A stretch of DNA of 64,000 nt, from positions 182,828,071 through 182,892,070 of the forward strand of contig NC_084462.1 in the NCBI RefSeq assembly GCF_027409185.1, read 5' to 3'. Shown here piece after piece: positions 47,101 through 57,470 of this stretch. The stretch is from Cynocephalus volans (lineage: Eukaryota > Chordata > Mammalia > Dermoptera > Cynocephalidae). Numbering within the stretch: the first letter of the stretch is position 1; every line of letters begins with the position of its first letter. The notes below the pieces were generated by a model, which worked only from the letters and a program-made list of their open reading frames with translations, was not told where the DNA came from and made no database searches. A program made the position numbers and the translations under genes.

Positions 47101-47194
47101 TGCAATACTTACATTTAAGCTTCAGACAAATCATGATAATGCTTAGTTTAGTCCTATAATTGCCCTTGCTTAGAAGACCTTGCCTCACTCTTTC

Positions 47195-47545
47195 TTTCTT
47201 AAAAGATTACCATTTTAACCATTTATAAGTGTACAGTTCAGTAGTGTTAGAGATACTCACGTTGTTGCGCAGCATCTGCAGAACTCTTTCATCTTGTAGC
47301 ACTGAGACTGTGCCCACTTAACACTAATACCTCCTCTTCCTTCCCCCCAGCTCTTGGTAACCACCTTTCTACTTTCTGTTTCTATGATTTAGATTTTGAC
47401 TACTTTTGATATTTCATATGAATGGAATTGTACAGTATTTCACCTTTTGTGACTGGCTTATTTCACTTAGCTAATGTCTTCAAGGTTCATTCATAATTTC
47501 TAATGTCTTCAAGGTTCATTCATAATTTCTATTCTTTTTAACTGA
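47195..47545 (-). repeat. Old L1M 3' UTR fragment, antisense
   Basis: 'accattttaaccatttataa', 'gtgtacagttcagtagtg', 'ctttctactttctgtttc' and 'tgtgactggcttatttcac' match reverse-complement L1M. It contains a perfect 29-bp tandem duplication at its right end. Confidence 0.8.
47472..47529 (+). repeat. 29-bp perfect tandem duplication
   Basis: The unit starting 'taatgtcttcaaggttcatt' occurs twice head to tail with no mismatch (47472-47500 and 47501-47529) inside an old L1M copy. Perfect identity within diverged L1 indicates a recent slippage or duplication event. Confidence 0.95.
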
Positions 47546-47579
47546 AAACTTACAGAGTTCTAAAGCTTTTTTAGTATAT

Positions 47580-48080
47580 TTATATTAGTTTTCCTCTTAT
47601 ATATAACAAATTACTACAAACTTAGCCATTTAAAACACTACCCATTTATTATCTCAGTTTCTGTGGCGAGGAGTCCTGGCATGGCTTAGCTGAGGGCTCT
47701 GCTCAGGTCTTGGGTGGCTGCAGTTTTGTGTCATCTGCATTTCCCTTGTGGAGCTCAGGGTGCTCTCGCAAGCTCTCGCGGTTGTGAGAAAATTCAGTTC
47801 TTTTGGTGGTAGGACTGGTGTCCTTGTTTTCCTGCAGGCTGGCTGTCAGTGGGGGGCTGCTCTTAGCTCGTCAAGCTGCCCATGTTCCTTTGCCCATGGC
47901 TGCCTCCAGTCTTGAAACCCAGCAGTGGAAAATCTCCTTCACTCTGAGTTCTCTGTCTCTGACCGCTAAACCCAGATTTAAAGGGTTCACATGATTAGGG
48001 CAGGCCCACCTGGATAATCTCTCTCTCTTATAATAGAGTTGGGGCCTTAATTACATCTGCAAAATCTCTTTGCAGCCTTC
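47580..48080 (-). mobile_element. MaLR-type LTR (MLT1-like), antisense
   Basis: 'aacaaattactacaaactta', 'gccatttaaaacactaccc', 'aagggttcacatgattaggg' and 'caggcccacctggataatct' appear in the order seen in antisense MLT1-type LTRs. Boundaries are approximate. Confidence 0.55.
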
Positions 48081-48344
48081 CTAGCTTAGTGCTTGATGGG
48101 ATAACTGGGAGATGTGTATGAGGGTAGTTCAGAAATTTCATGGAAAAGTAGAATTAAAAGATAATATGAATCTTTCCATGAACTTTCTGCAGTACCCTGG
48201 CGTGTACACCAGTAATCTCGTGGGAAGAGGGCATCTTAATCTGCCTACCATAACATTTCACAACTGTTCTCAAAACAAAACCATTTGTAACCATCTTTCA
48301 CTTAACATTGGAGTAAAAATTTCTGCATACTTACAAGATTAAAT

Positions 48345-49450
48345 GTTAGGAAACTTTTTTTAATTGAAATATGATTTACATACAGTGAAATGGTACGATT
48401 TTAATTATACTATTCAGTCAGTGTTGATGAGTTTGTATCAAGACACAGCCCAGAAAGGTCTTTGATGCCCCTTGTCAGTCATCAATTATCCTCCCTCCGA
48501 GGAACACTGATTTGGTTTCTTATCACTGCAGCTCTAGCTTTATCTATTCTAGAATCTTATGTAAATGATATTATAAACTACATGGTTTTTGCATCTAGCT
48601 TCTCTCGTGCAGCATAGTGTTTTTGAGATTTGCCCATGTGGTTGCATGTATTAGGATGTGTTCCTTTCTGTTCCTGAGAATATGCCACAGGTTAGCCATT
48701 CTCCTGATGCACATCTCGGGGCACAGCTCCTTCTTGTATCAGACTGTGTGAACATACGTTTTCATTTCTTTTGGATAAATACCTAGGAGTGGAATTGCTT
48801 ATAGGGTAAGTATGATTAAGTTTTAAAGAAACTGCGAGTTTTCCAAAATGGTTGTACCCTTTTCCACTTCTGCCGGCAGAGTGTGAATGTTCTGGTTACT
48901 CCACGTGTTCTCTCCAGTGTTTGGTGTTGCCTGTCCCTTTCACCTCAGCTGTGCTAGTGGATGTGGAGTGGCAACTTGTTATGGTTTGATTCATGGTAGT
49001 GAGCACTTACGTGCTTGGTGGCTTTTTGTATATCTGCTTTTGTGAAATGTCTGTTCAAGACTCAGACTTTTGGCCATTTAGAAAACTGGGTTGTCTTTCT
49101 GTTATTGAGTGTAGGAGTTCTTTATGTATTTTGTATACACGTACTTTACCAGATATACCTGTTGCAAATATTTTTTCCCAGTCTGTAGCTTAACTTTTAC
49201 TTTTTGGTAGTGCCTTTTAATAAATCAGTAGTTTAAAATTTTGATGGTCTACCCTGCAGTACTGTCACCACCAAGGCTTTCACCAGAGGCATCCCCTGGA
49301 CTTTGGACTGTCCAGCTTCCAAAACTGTAAGCAATAAATTTCACTGTCTTTATGAATTAAAAAAAAAAAAATTTTTTTTTTGATGGTCTAGTTTATCTTT
49401 TTTTTTTTTTTTTTTGGTGGTTCCTGTTTTGTTTTCTCTTTATGTTTTTA
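48345..49450 (-). mobile_element. Old L1M, antisense, with a small retroposed insert
   Basis: 'aattgaaatatgatttacat', 'ttttggataaatacctagg', 'gagtggaattgcttataggg', 'gagttctttatgtattttg' and 'gtgccttttaataaatc' are reverse-complement L1M blocks. The element is interrupted at 49252-49377 and continues as 'gatggtctagtttatc'. Confidence 0.82.
49252..49377 (+). mobile_element. Retroposed polyadenylated LTR-derived RNA
   Basis: A roughly 110-bp stretch ('actttggactgtccagcttc', 'caaaactgtaagcaataaat') resembles the 3' part of an MLT1-type LTR. It has AATAAA at 49333-49338, then an A13 tail about 20 bases later. The duplication TTTTGATGGTCTA flanks it (49239-49251 and 49378-49390). Poly(A) tail plus TSD indicate L1-mediated insertion of an RNA that ended at the LTR's own poly(A) signal. 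Confidence 0.7.
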
Positions 49451-49470
49451 AATCATTAAATGTGTGTTCT

Positions 49471-49564
49471 GGGCTGGATGGTCAGCTCACTTGGTAGGGC
49501 ATGGTGCTGATAACACCAAGGTCAAGGGTTTGGATCCCCATACCAGCCAGCAACCAAAAAAAAA
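49471..49564 (+). mobile_element. CYN-like SINE monomer, sense
   Basis: Head 'gggctggatggtcagctc', 'catggtgctgataacaccaa', B box 'gggtttggatcccc' and end 'accagccagcaacc' with an A9 tail. Flanks 'gtgtgttct' and 'gtatgttcc' suggest a decayed duplication. Confidence 0.9.
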
Positions 49565-49654
49565 GTATGTTCCTTGGGAAACTCATGATGTAGAGAGGTA
49601 TAAAGGTGTCAGTGAGAATTGTCCCATCTTTTCTCTTTTGAGAGTACTGATTTT

Positions 49655-49750
49655 TCCCCCTCTCCAGCAGCTGGCCAGCATGGGGATCCAAACCCTTGAC
49701 CTTGGTGTTACAAGGTCTTGCTCTAACCAGCTGAGCTAACCAGCCAGCCC
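49655..49750 (-). mobile_element. CYN-like SINE monomer, antisense
   Basis: 'ctccagcagctggccagca', 'gatccaaacccttgacc', 'tgctctaaccagctgagcta' and the head complement 'accagccagccc'. It faces the sense monomer 90 bp upstream, so the pair could form a hairpin in the KLC1 pre-mRNA. Confidence 0.9.
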
Positions 49751-51574
49751 TAGAATTGGTTTTTAAAAAAATGTTTTCTTTAATTGCCTTTTTTTAGTTA
49801 GGAAAGAATTTTTCCTTTGATTAGCACTTAAATACATAAACTTAGTGTTATGGTATTATGTTAATCTGCTGACATTTTTCATATTCAATTAAAAAATGTT
49901 TTCTCTACCACAGAATTAATACCATCTGTATTTGTATCTTTTGCCCAGGCTCCCGTAATACCCTGTTATGTATTCTCTTAGTCACAAAGTCAGATGGAGC
50001 TGTTTTTTCCTTTCTACTTGCTAACCAAAGATTTGTAAGAGACATTTGCAATATTAGAAGCTACTCATTCTTGGTTTAAGGAAAAGCATATTCTCCTGTG
50101 TTTTCATGTAGTACCCTTCCCTGTAGGGTCTTATGTTTAAAATTTGCATCTGAAGAGATGGGCCTAACGGACCCCAGTGCACTGCCTGGCCTTAGCCAGG
50201 AACCCATTTGACTGGTGGAGGGGAAGGCACCTGACACGTGGTTGGGGAAGTGGCCTTCTTGCAAAAAATATCTTTTCTCAGGTGCAGCTGTCGTTATTGA
50301 CAGGACTCTTTGGATTTCTAAAAGAATAAAGTAAACTCTTCCAGGGATGTATGCACATCTCAAAACAGGTTGTGTGGTTAGGTTACTGTAGAGTTAGAGG
50401 ATCTAAGTACATAGTGGTGGCGATTTCAAAATAGAATCCCACTGGACTTCCTGAGCAGGCTGTGGGGAAGAAGCACCCAGCGGGGTTCTGTCTGACCTGA
50501 CTGTCCTAATTCTGAAAGCAGATGTACAATAACATCACCCAAACGGCAAATAAATGCTTTTCTTTTATCCAGTAGTTTATGGTTTTTAGGATGGAAACAA
50601 ATTCAGAATGGATGTGTTATTATGGAGTCTTTTGTTTTAACACATTTCACTTCATAGATTTTTGTGGTTTTTAGGCCAGCATGGATTCATTCATTCAGTT
50701 CATTCTTGTGATTCAAGCTTAATAGAGAAAATAAAATGGTTAGATTAAATTAGAGGAAGAGAGTAAATAAGATATGGTGCTACAAGCAGAAAATGATGTC
50801 AATAAACTTTTCATCAGCAGGAGCTCTTTTTGGAAGATCTGGAATTATCTCTCTCAGCTGCCTCTGTCAGTTCAAGGCACAGAGAGGTACGCAATGGCAC
50901 CCATCGTCCCTTGACTAGAATAGTTGGGAAAGAGTAGGCAATGCATAGCTAAATAACATACATTTATCATTATAATGTGATTTCATATTTAGAAAATCAC
51001 ATAACTCACTGTTGTAATACAGACTACAGAGGAGTGTGACATTTGTGTTTATCCAAAGATGTCATGATTTGAAAAGATTGAGAGTCTCCAGGAGACCGTT
51101 TTGGATTTTGCTCAAATCCAAACCTTAACTTTGTTATATAAGCTGGCAGAGTGAAACCCTTCGTGTACCCTCTCCTCTGCCCTGTCACGCCAAAACAAAA
51201 CATCCCTGAAAACTCAAGAATGTGCTGTTTTGTTTCACCTAATTTCAAGTGGTATTCCCCCTTTGACTCTTCACTGTATAATTTTTGTTCTGTAATTTCA
51301 GGACCAAAAACTTATGTACATTTTTACTACTAATATTACCATTGCTTACTTTGCTTTTTAGTTACAATAGATAGTGTATTTGGATATTTCTAAATAAAAC
51401 AGCTTAAGATTTTTTTTATTGATATTGTTTATTAAAAGGGAAGCATAGGATAACAAGATTGAGAAATGAAGCTTTCTGTGACTCCTTGATAGGAGTTGAT
51501 TTTTTTAAAAATTAGGTCACAAAGTGGGTTTTTGTGTTTTGTTTTCTTTGATCTACATCATTTTATTAAAAAAT

Positions 51575-52095
51575 TCTGGACATATTTTATTGAGACATAA
51601 TTCACATATGATAAAATTCAGGTTGTGAAACCATCACCACCGTATAATTCCAGAACATTTTCATTGCTCCAGAAAGAAAACCCGTCCCATGGGCAGTCAT
51701 TTTTCATTTCTCTGGTGACTACTTTATGTCTCAGGACATTTCGTTGAAGTGGAATTATGTATAACATGGCCTTTTGTATTTGGCTTCTTTTAGTTAACAT
51801 AATATTATCCATGTTGTAGTGTGTGTCAGTACTTTGTTCCTTTTTTATAGCCAAGTAGTATTCTGTTGTATAAACCACATTTTGTTTATCCATTCATCAA
51901 CTGATAGATATTTGGGTGGTTTCCACATTTTGGCTATCACAAATAATGCCAAAATGTTGGTGTGCAAGTTTTACATTTGTCCAGCATTTTATTTTTTGGA
52001 GCATTGGTTTGCAAGTTTTTGCATGAATGCATGTTTTCAGTTTTGGGGGGTGTATACTTAGGGGTGTAAGAGCTGGGTCATACATTCAATTTTTT
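51575..52095 (-). mobile_element. Old L1M 3' region, antisense
   Basis: 'tattgagacataattcacat', 'ccaagtagtattctgttgta', 'tttatccattcatcaactga' and 'gagctgggtcatacattc' form a collinear antisense L1M segment. Another weak L1M 3' UTR stretch lies at about 52560-52735. Confidence 0.8.
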
Positions 52096-53304
52096 ACATT
52101 TTGACACTTGTATTATTTAATCTACAATACACTGTAATTTTGCACGATGATACTGAATATTTATTACTCTGAATACAACTTGGGCTGTTCCTTGCAGGTT
52201 GGTCCCTCTACCTCAGGGTTCTCTCTGCACCTGATGCTCTTTGGGGCTTCTGACTGTGTGTAGAGATGGGCCCTGACCTTGCCAATCTAGCCGAAGCTGC
52301 CAGTTTCCTGCTGGTTCAGCTCAGATATGGATCTCTGGGAAAAACATCTCAAATGTGATGTTGTCATACCAGCCTTCACAAGGCAAAGACCTCCCTGGTT
52401 TTCCCTTCATCTTATTTATCTTTAATATGCTACCCTTTGCTGTATTTATAGGAACTTTACTTAACAATCAGGAACTGTCAGAATAACTCACATTTCTTTC
52501 TTGGCTGTTCCTTACTCTGTGCACCCAAACCTGTTACTGCCTTTCCTACCACATTTTTTTTTTTCTGTTGTGATTTAAGTCACAATACATGAAACTCACC
52601 ATTTTAAAATATATAATTCTGTGCTCTTAAATATATTCTCTGTTGTGCAACCACCCACCACTGTCTAACTCCACACATTCTCTTTTGAGTGCTTGGCTTT
52701 TAAAACTCTTTACTACCATGAACTCTTTCCCCTCCTACCTGGATTTCACTTGATAAAACCAGGAGGTACAGTGACCAAGTGATGCCCTTTTGCTTTTCTG
52801 GCCTCTGCTTTCTTTTTGTTAATTTTTGAGAAAGGGCAAAGGTCATGTTGAAAATTATATTGTTCATTGATTAGTAGAATGTCTGATTGTGTGAGTGTGA
52901 GCTCATTGTGGTCTGAAGGGAGTCTAAATGTATTAAATGATCTGGCTGTAGAGATGGAAAATAAGATCATTATGTGAAACAAAGGGATACTTGAATCTTT
53001 TGATAACCTGATAAGACAAATCTGTATAATCTAGAGTAATTTTTAAAGATTCTAACCTGCAGATTCTAATCTTTAGATTCTAATCTTCAGAATTCAGCCA
53101 GTTCTGGTGTGATCTTTCTGTCTTATAAAAAATTCAGTATATTCAGCATTTCTATTCTTGTCTCAGTGTTAGGTAGGTCTATTTTTATTGTGGCAGAAAT
53201 GTCATGTCTTTTCTGTATTTGAGAGTTTAAGAAGAAGGCTGGGATTCTATACTGCCCAGTTAGGTATTGTTTTCTCTTATTGGTGAACTGTCAGAATCAA
53301 GTAG

Positions 53305-53490
53305 TGTGTATGTGTGCGCACAGTGGTGTGTGTGACAGCCTGGTGGTGTACTTGAGGTGTGTGAGTGTGTGTGTGCACAGATCTGTGAGCACAATGGTGT
53401 GTGAGGTGTGTGTGTGCGTGTGCGTGTGCATAGCTGTGTGTGAACACAGTGCTGTGTGTGAGGTGAGTGTGTGTGAGTGTGTGCACAGCT
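53305..53490 (+). repeat. Imperfect TG-rich microsatellite
   Basis: GTGTGTGxG-type units, with cacag and gaggtg interruptions, extend for about 185 bp. Translation gives His-Thr or Cys-Val repeats in other frames, which are not genes. Confidence 0.85.
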
Positions 53491-53829
53491 GTATGGTTCC
53501 TGAAGCGGAAGAGTACTCGGTCAGGGCAGAGAGTGCTTGGATTCTGTTCCCGTTCTGGCCGGTCTGAGCTTAAGTCACATCAGCTGTCTGTTTCCTCTGT
53601 TGTAAATGGGAATTGTAACCCTACACTTTCTTGACTTTTTTGTTGTTCCTCTGATAAAACAATACACATACATACACATATAAAAATGCTCCAAAAACTA
53701 CAGTGCTAGACGAGGTGAATTCCTTTTTTTTTTGGCGCTGGCTGGCATGTGGGGGGAGGAATGGGTTCTTAATATTCATATTGCATGTACACTTTTTTAG
53801 TTTTGTTTTTATCAAGTTATACATGTACT

Positions 53830-53936
53830 TTTTTTGTTTTTTGTTTGTTTGGCAGCTAGCTGGTATGGGGATCTGAACCCTTGACGTTGGTGTTATTAAC
53901 ACTGTGCTCTAACCAACTGAGCTAACTGGCCAGCCC
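53830..53936 (-). mobile_element. CYN-like SINE monomer, antisense, 16-bp TSD
   Basis: T-rich tail, 'ggcagctagctggtatggg', 'gatctgaacccttgacg', 'ctctaaccaactgagctaa' and 'ctggccagccc'. Perfect 16-bp duplication AAGTTATACATGTACT lies at 53814-53829 and 53937-53952. Confidence 0.95.
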
Positions 53937-53996
53937 AAGTTATACATGTACTTTTTTTTGTATTCTTTGTATGTAGATTTAAAAAATAACCTTTTT

Positions 53997-54162
53997 AAAA
54001 AAAATTCCCTATAAAAAGATGACCGGTAAGGGGATCTTACCCCTTGCTTGGTGTTGTCAGCACCACACTCTCCCAGGTGAGCCAACCCTTGTATAGGGAT
54101 CCGAACCGCGGCCTTGGTGTTATCAGCACCACACTCTCCCAAGTGAGCCACGGTCCGACCCT
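53997..54162 (-). mobile_element. CYN-like SINE dimer, antisense, 16-bp TSD
   Basis: 'gatgaccggtaaggggatc' starts the right-unit complement, and 'gtgagccacggtccgaccc' is the left-unit head complement. Perfect duplication AAAAAATAACCTTTTT lies at 53981-53996 and 54163-54178. The junction between units is shortened compared with other dimers. Confidence 0.93.
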
Positions 54163-54178
54163 AAAAAATAACCTTTTT

Positions 54179-54480
54179 ATTTTAGAACAGTTTTAGATTT
54201 CCAGTAAATTTGCAAAGATAGTACAGAGAGTTGCCATATGCCTGGCACCCAGTTTCCCCTAATGTTAATATCCTATATCCCTATGGTATGTTTGTGACAA
54301 CCAAGGAACCAACATTGGTACATTATTATTAACTAAGCTCCATTTCATTTGGGTGTCACTAGTTTTTCCCTCATGTCCTTGTTCTATCCCAGGATCATCC
54401 CATTCAGGATACCATGTCACATTTAGTTGTCATGCCTCCTGGTCTGTGACAGTTTCTTAGACTTACCTTGTTTTTGATGA
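54179..54480 (-). repeat. Old L1 fragment, antisense
   Basis: 'gaacagttttagatttccag', 'gtacagagagttgccatatg', 'cccctaatgttaatatcct' and 'ccattcaggataccatgtca' are reverse-complement blocks of an old L1. It appears to continue after the LTR near 54736 ('gtgaccttgacagg'). Confidence 0.65.
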
Positions 54481-54484
54481 CTGT

Positions 54485-54735
54485 CTTAGTTTGTTAAGGC
54501 TTTTTTCTAACCTCTTCTGGGGTACAGACTGCTGACTTCTCATTGTGTCCTCACTTGGTATAAAGAGAGAGAGCTCCCTGGGTTCCTTTTATAAGGGTGC
54601 TAATCCCATCATGAGTGCTCCCCTCATGAGCTGATCACCTCCCAATGGCCCCACCTCCCGATACCATCACTTTGGTGGTTGGGATTTCAACATACGGATG
54701 GGGTGAGGGGTAGTCACACATTCAGTCCATTGCAG
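54485..54735 (-). mobile_element. MaLR-like LTR inserted in old L1, antisense
   Basis: It begins TGTCTTAGTTTGTTAAGG and ends CAGTCCATTGCA, with 'gatcacctcccaatggcccc' and 'gttgggatttcaacatacg' inside. Short TGAC motifs on both sides could be the target duplication. It is a solo LTR. Confidence 0.62.
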
Positions 54736-54748
54736 TGACCTTGACAGG

Positions 54749-54881
54749 TTTTTTTTGTTGTTATTTATTTATTTTTTATTATTTTTTAAAAATGTTTTTG
54801 TTTGTTTGGCACAGGGACAGAACCCTGGACCTTGGTGTTTTCAGCACTACACTGTAGACAACTGAGCTAACTGGCCAGCCC
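54749..54881 (-). mobile_element. Diverged CYN-like SINE monomer, antisense
   Basis: A long T/A-rich tail, then 'gacagaaccctggacc', 'ttggtgttttcagcactac' and 'caactgagctaactggcc' ending 'agccc'. It is more diverged than its neighbours. Confidence 0.8.
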
Positions 54882-55508
54882 CCATGTGCAGTTTTTACAG
54901 TCAAATAGTTTTGTAAGATTCACGTTTTGCCATTCACTCATTCCTTTTTCCATCTCCCAGAAGTAACTGTTCTCACTTCTTTTAAGTGAAGTTATTTTTC
55001 CATGATTACCATCACTTCTAAATAGCATGCTTACTTGACTACCTGGTGATTTTTCAGTTCTCGATTTCCCTCCCTGGATGTTTAGGATCTGTCTCTTGAC
55101 TCCTCCTCACCACACCTGTGCATCCTCACACCTCCACAACCTCCACAACTGCCCGATGTAATTATATTTTAACTTTGTGTAGATCAGTCTTTACTGTTTA
55201 TATCTTTATGGCTGTAAATGCCGTAGCTGAGTCATGTAATAAACTGTGATTACTTTTCCTGTCATCTTTTGTTTTCTTTGTAGTTAATAATTACCTTGTT
55301 TTTGTTTCCTTACTTTTTAGAGTTAGCACTAATTCACCCCAGGGTCAAAAGCTCTTGTTGTCTGTGACTGGTGCAGAGCATTGGCCCCCTCCCCATCCTG
55401 CTGGATCCCGCTCTTGCATGAATGTGCTGTCCTCTCTCCCTCTGTCCCATGTTTTCTTCTTTCTTGATTTTTCCCATTGTTTTGGTTGAGCACATCTTCT
55501 AGTAGCCT

Positions 55509-55530
55509 GGGGGGGGGCGGGGGGGGGGGG
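55509..55530 (+). repeat. Poly-G tract
   Basis: Nearly uninterrupted G run broken by one C (G9-C-G12 approximately), which could form a G-quadruplex on the KLC1 coding strand. It lies inside A/T-rich intron 1, so composition does not explain it. Length may be unreliable in sequencing. Confidence 0.75.
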
Positions 55531-55539
55531 CGCACAGGA

Positions 55540-55745
55540 GGTGAAATTTTTTGAGATCTTGTATGCCTGAATATATTATTCTATTCTCACAGTTCATTGA
55601 GAGTTTGGCTGGCTATAGAATTCTAAATTGGAAATAATTTTTCCTTAGAATTTTGAAGGCATTTGTTTAATTGCCATTTGCTTCCAATGTTGTGCTTGAG
55701 AAGTGCGAAGCCATTCTTGATTCTTTTTACAGTCCTGTTCTTTCC
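55540..55745 (-). repeat. Old L1-like fragment, antisense
   Basis: 'ttattctattctcacagttc', 'gtttggctggctatagaatt' and 'ttagaattttgaaggcattt' resemble reverse-complement L1 sequence. The subfamily is uncertain. Confidence 0.5.
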
Positions 55746-55749
55746 CTTG

Positions 55750-56060
55750 TATCAGTCCGTTCCTGTTGCTTATCACAAAGTACCTGGAACTGGGTGATTT
55801 ATAAAGAAAAACAAAATTTATTGCTTACAGTTTGAGGCTGGGAACACGTCCGGTGAGGGTCGTGGTGGTGACAGTGACCCAGGGGTTTCAGGGAGGGGCG
55901 GGGGGGGAGAGAGAGAGAGAGAGACAATAAAAAATTTGCCATGGATAATTAAAATAACCTGGGGCCAGGTATCTTGTGTGTCACTCAGCGGAAGATGAAA
56001 AGGATCAATGCCACTTAACATGCTGGGAGTCCGAGGCTCCAGCAGGCCACATGGCAGGTG
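55750..56060 (-). mobile_element. MaLR-type LTR, antisense
   Basis: 'cttgtatcagtccgttcctg' followed by 'gaactgggtgatttataaag' is the antisense MaLR end, as at 4112. The middle holds a GA-dinucleotide run (55907-55924). The right end near 56060 is uncertain, and an L2-like 'cattcattgaacacatcttc' follows. Confidence 0.65.
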
Positions 56061-56409
56061 AGAGGACGATGTACTAGCTGCAACACTGCTTCCTTCATTC
56101 ATTGAACACATCTTCATTGCATGCCTGCGGGGTCCCAGGCATTGTTCTGGCAGGTTCCTTGATCCACTGAGTCACTTTGAGGCACACACAGCATAAGAGT
56201 TGGAAGAAGGTCTAGGGACAGTGTGATTTACAGGCTGACCAAGGGGGATGTTTGAGTCGATTTAGACTCTCAGTAATTTTTACCCTTCAGGAATCAGTGT
56301 AACCTATACCTTAGCCTTAGAGCTGAGAGCTGAACTCTTCCACCTGTGATGAGCTGAAAGATAGTGTTCCCTCAGAGACGTATTTATTTCTGCATCAGAC
56401 TTCAGAAAT

Positions 56410-56690
56410 TTCTTACTTTAAGTAGACTCTCATCGGCCTTTTCTTTTACTGTTTTCTGCCATTGCTTTCATTCATAGAATGCTCTTTACTTTGATCTTGC
56501 ACGCATGTAGACCTTTCTTTGTCTATATTTTCTTCTAGTTTCTTGTGGGTTTTTTTCTTTTTAAAACATTTAATCCTTTAATCAATCTGGAGTTTATTTT
56601 AGTGTGTATAGTGAGTGTAGGAGTGTAACTTTATTTTTTTCTAAATAGCCAGTTGCTTTAACACTTGTTATATAACCCACTTTTGGTTAT
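56410..56690 (-). repeat. Old L1M ORF2 fragment, antisense
   Basis: 'aatcaatctggagtttattt', 'tttctaaatagccagttgc' and 'ttatataacccacttttgg' correspond to antisense L1M ORF2. Confidence 0.7.
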
Positions 56691-57416
56691 AATGGCTTAG
56701 CCTACAAATGAAGAGAGGTATCAAGCTGTATAAACATATATGCCACTGTTTGCTTCCCTGTATATTTATAGTTACACGATGGTGACTTGGATGAGAGATA
56801 TGGACATCGTTATGATTAAGGGGTGCCTGAGGGTGGTATGAGAAGATTTGGAGAGCCCTGTTTCTGTGTTTGGTACTATATGTGAAACGTTGTCATGTGG
56901 ATGAGGGAGAAAGTATATTTTGTGTTTATTTTAGAGGAAAGAGTTTGGCTCAGTGGGTAGAAGTTACAGGGAAGCAGATTTCATCTCAGCAAGAGTAACT
57001 TTCTAACTAAATATGGGAGCAGTGACAAGGAAACAGTCTTGCAAAGCCGTGAGCTCAGTTATAGGAAGTGGGTCTGCAGAAATCGAGTGGCCATTGATCA
57101 GGGATGTTCCTCATCCCTTTGCTGGGGGGGATTGGACTAATTACTGGGTGGCTCCGCTGCATCTGTCAGCTACTGTGGTTAGTGCCTCATGTAGTCTTGA
57201 CACCATACTCCTAACAGCCCCGCAAAACCCGTGGAGGCTTAGGCACCTGCCTGGAGCCACAGCCATGGGGACCGGCAGAGCCATCTCTGTGTCTGCTGTG
57301 TCTGGAGTCACAGCCCACACCTTCCTCAGTGCCCACCATCTCACTTCTCAGGAGAGCTTCACGCCCTCCCAGAGTATTTGGATGCTCATTAATTAATTCT
57401 TTTAGGGGTAAGCAAA

Positions 57417-57470
57417 CAAAAAAAAAAAAAAAAAAAAAAAGAAAAAGAAGAAAGAAAGAAAGAAAGAAAA
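57417..57470 (+). repeat. Poly(A)/(GAAA)n tract
   Basis: An A22 run grades into gaaa-type tetramers and ends 'gaaaactgcc'. It is probably the degenerate tail of an old retroelement. A diverged MIR may lie upstream at 57180-57290. Confidence 0.75.

Noticed and set aside
53277-53567. His/Thr- or Cys/Val-repeat open frames on both strands
   Set aside because: Translation of a TG-rich microsatellite.
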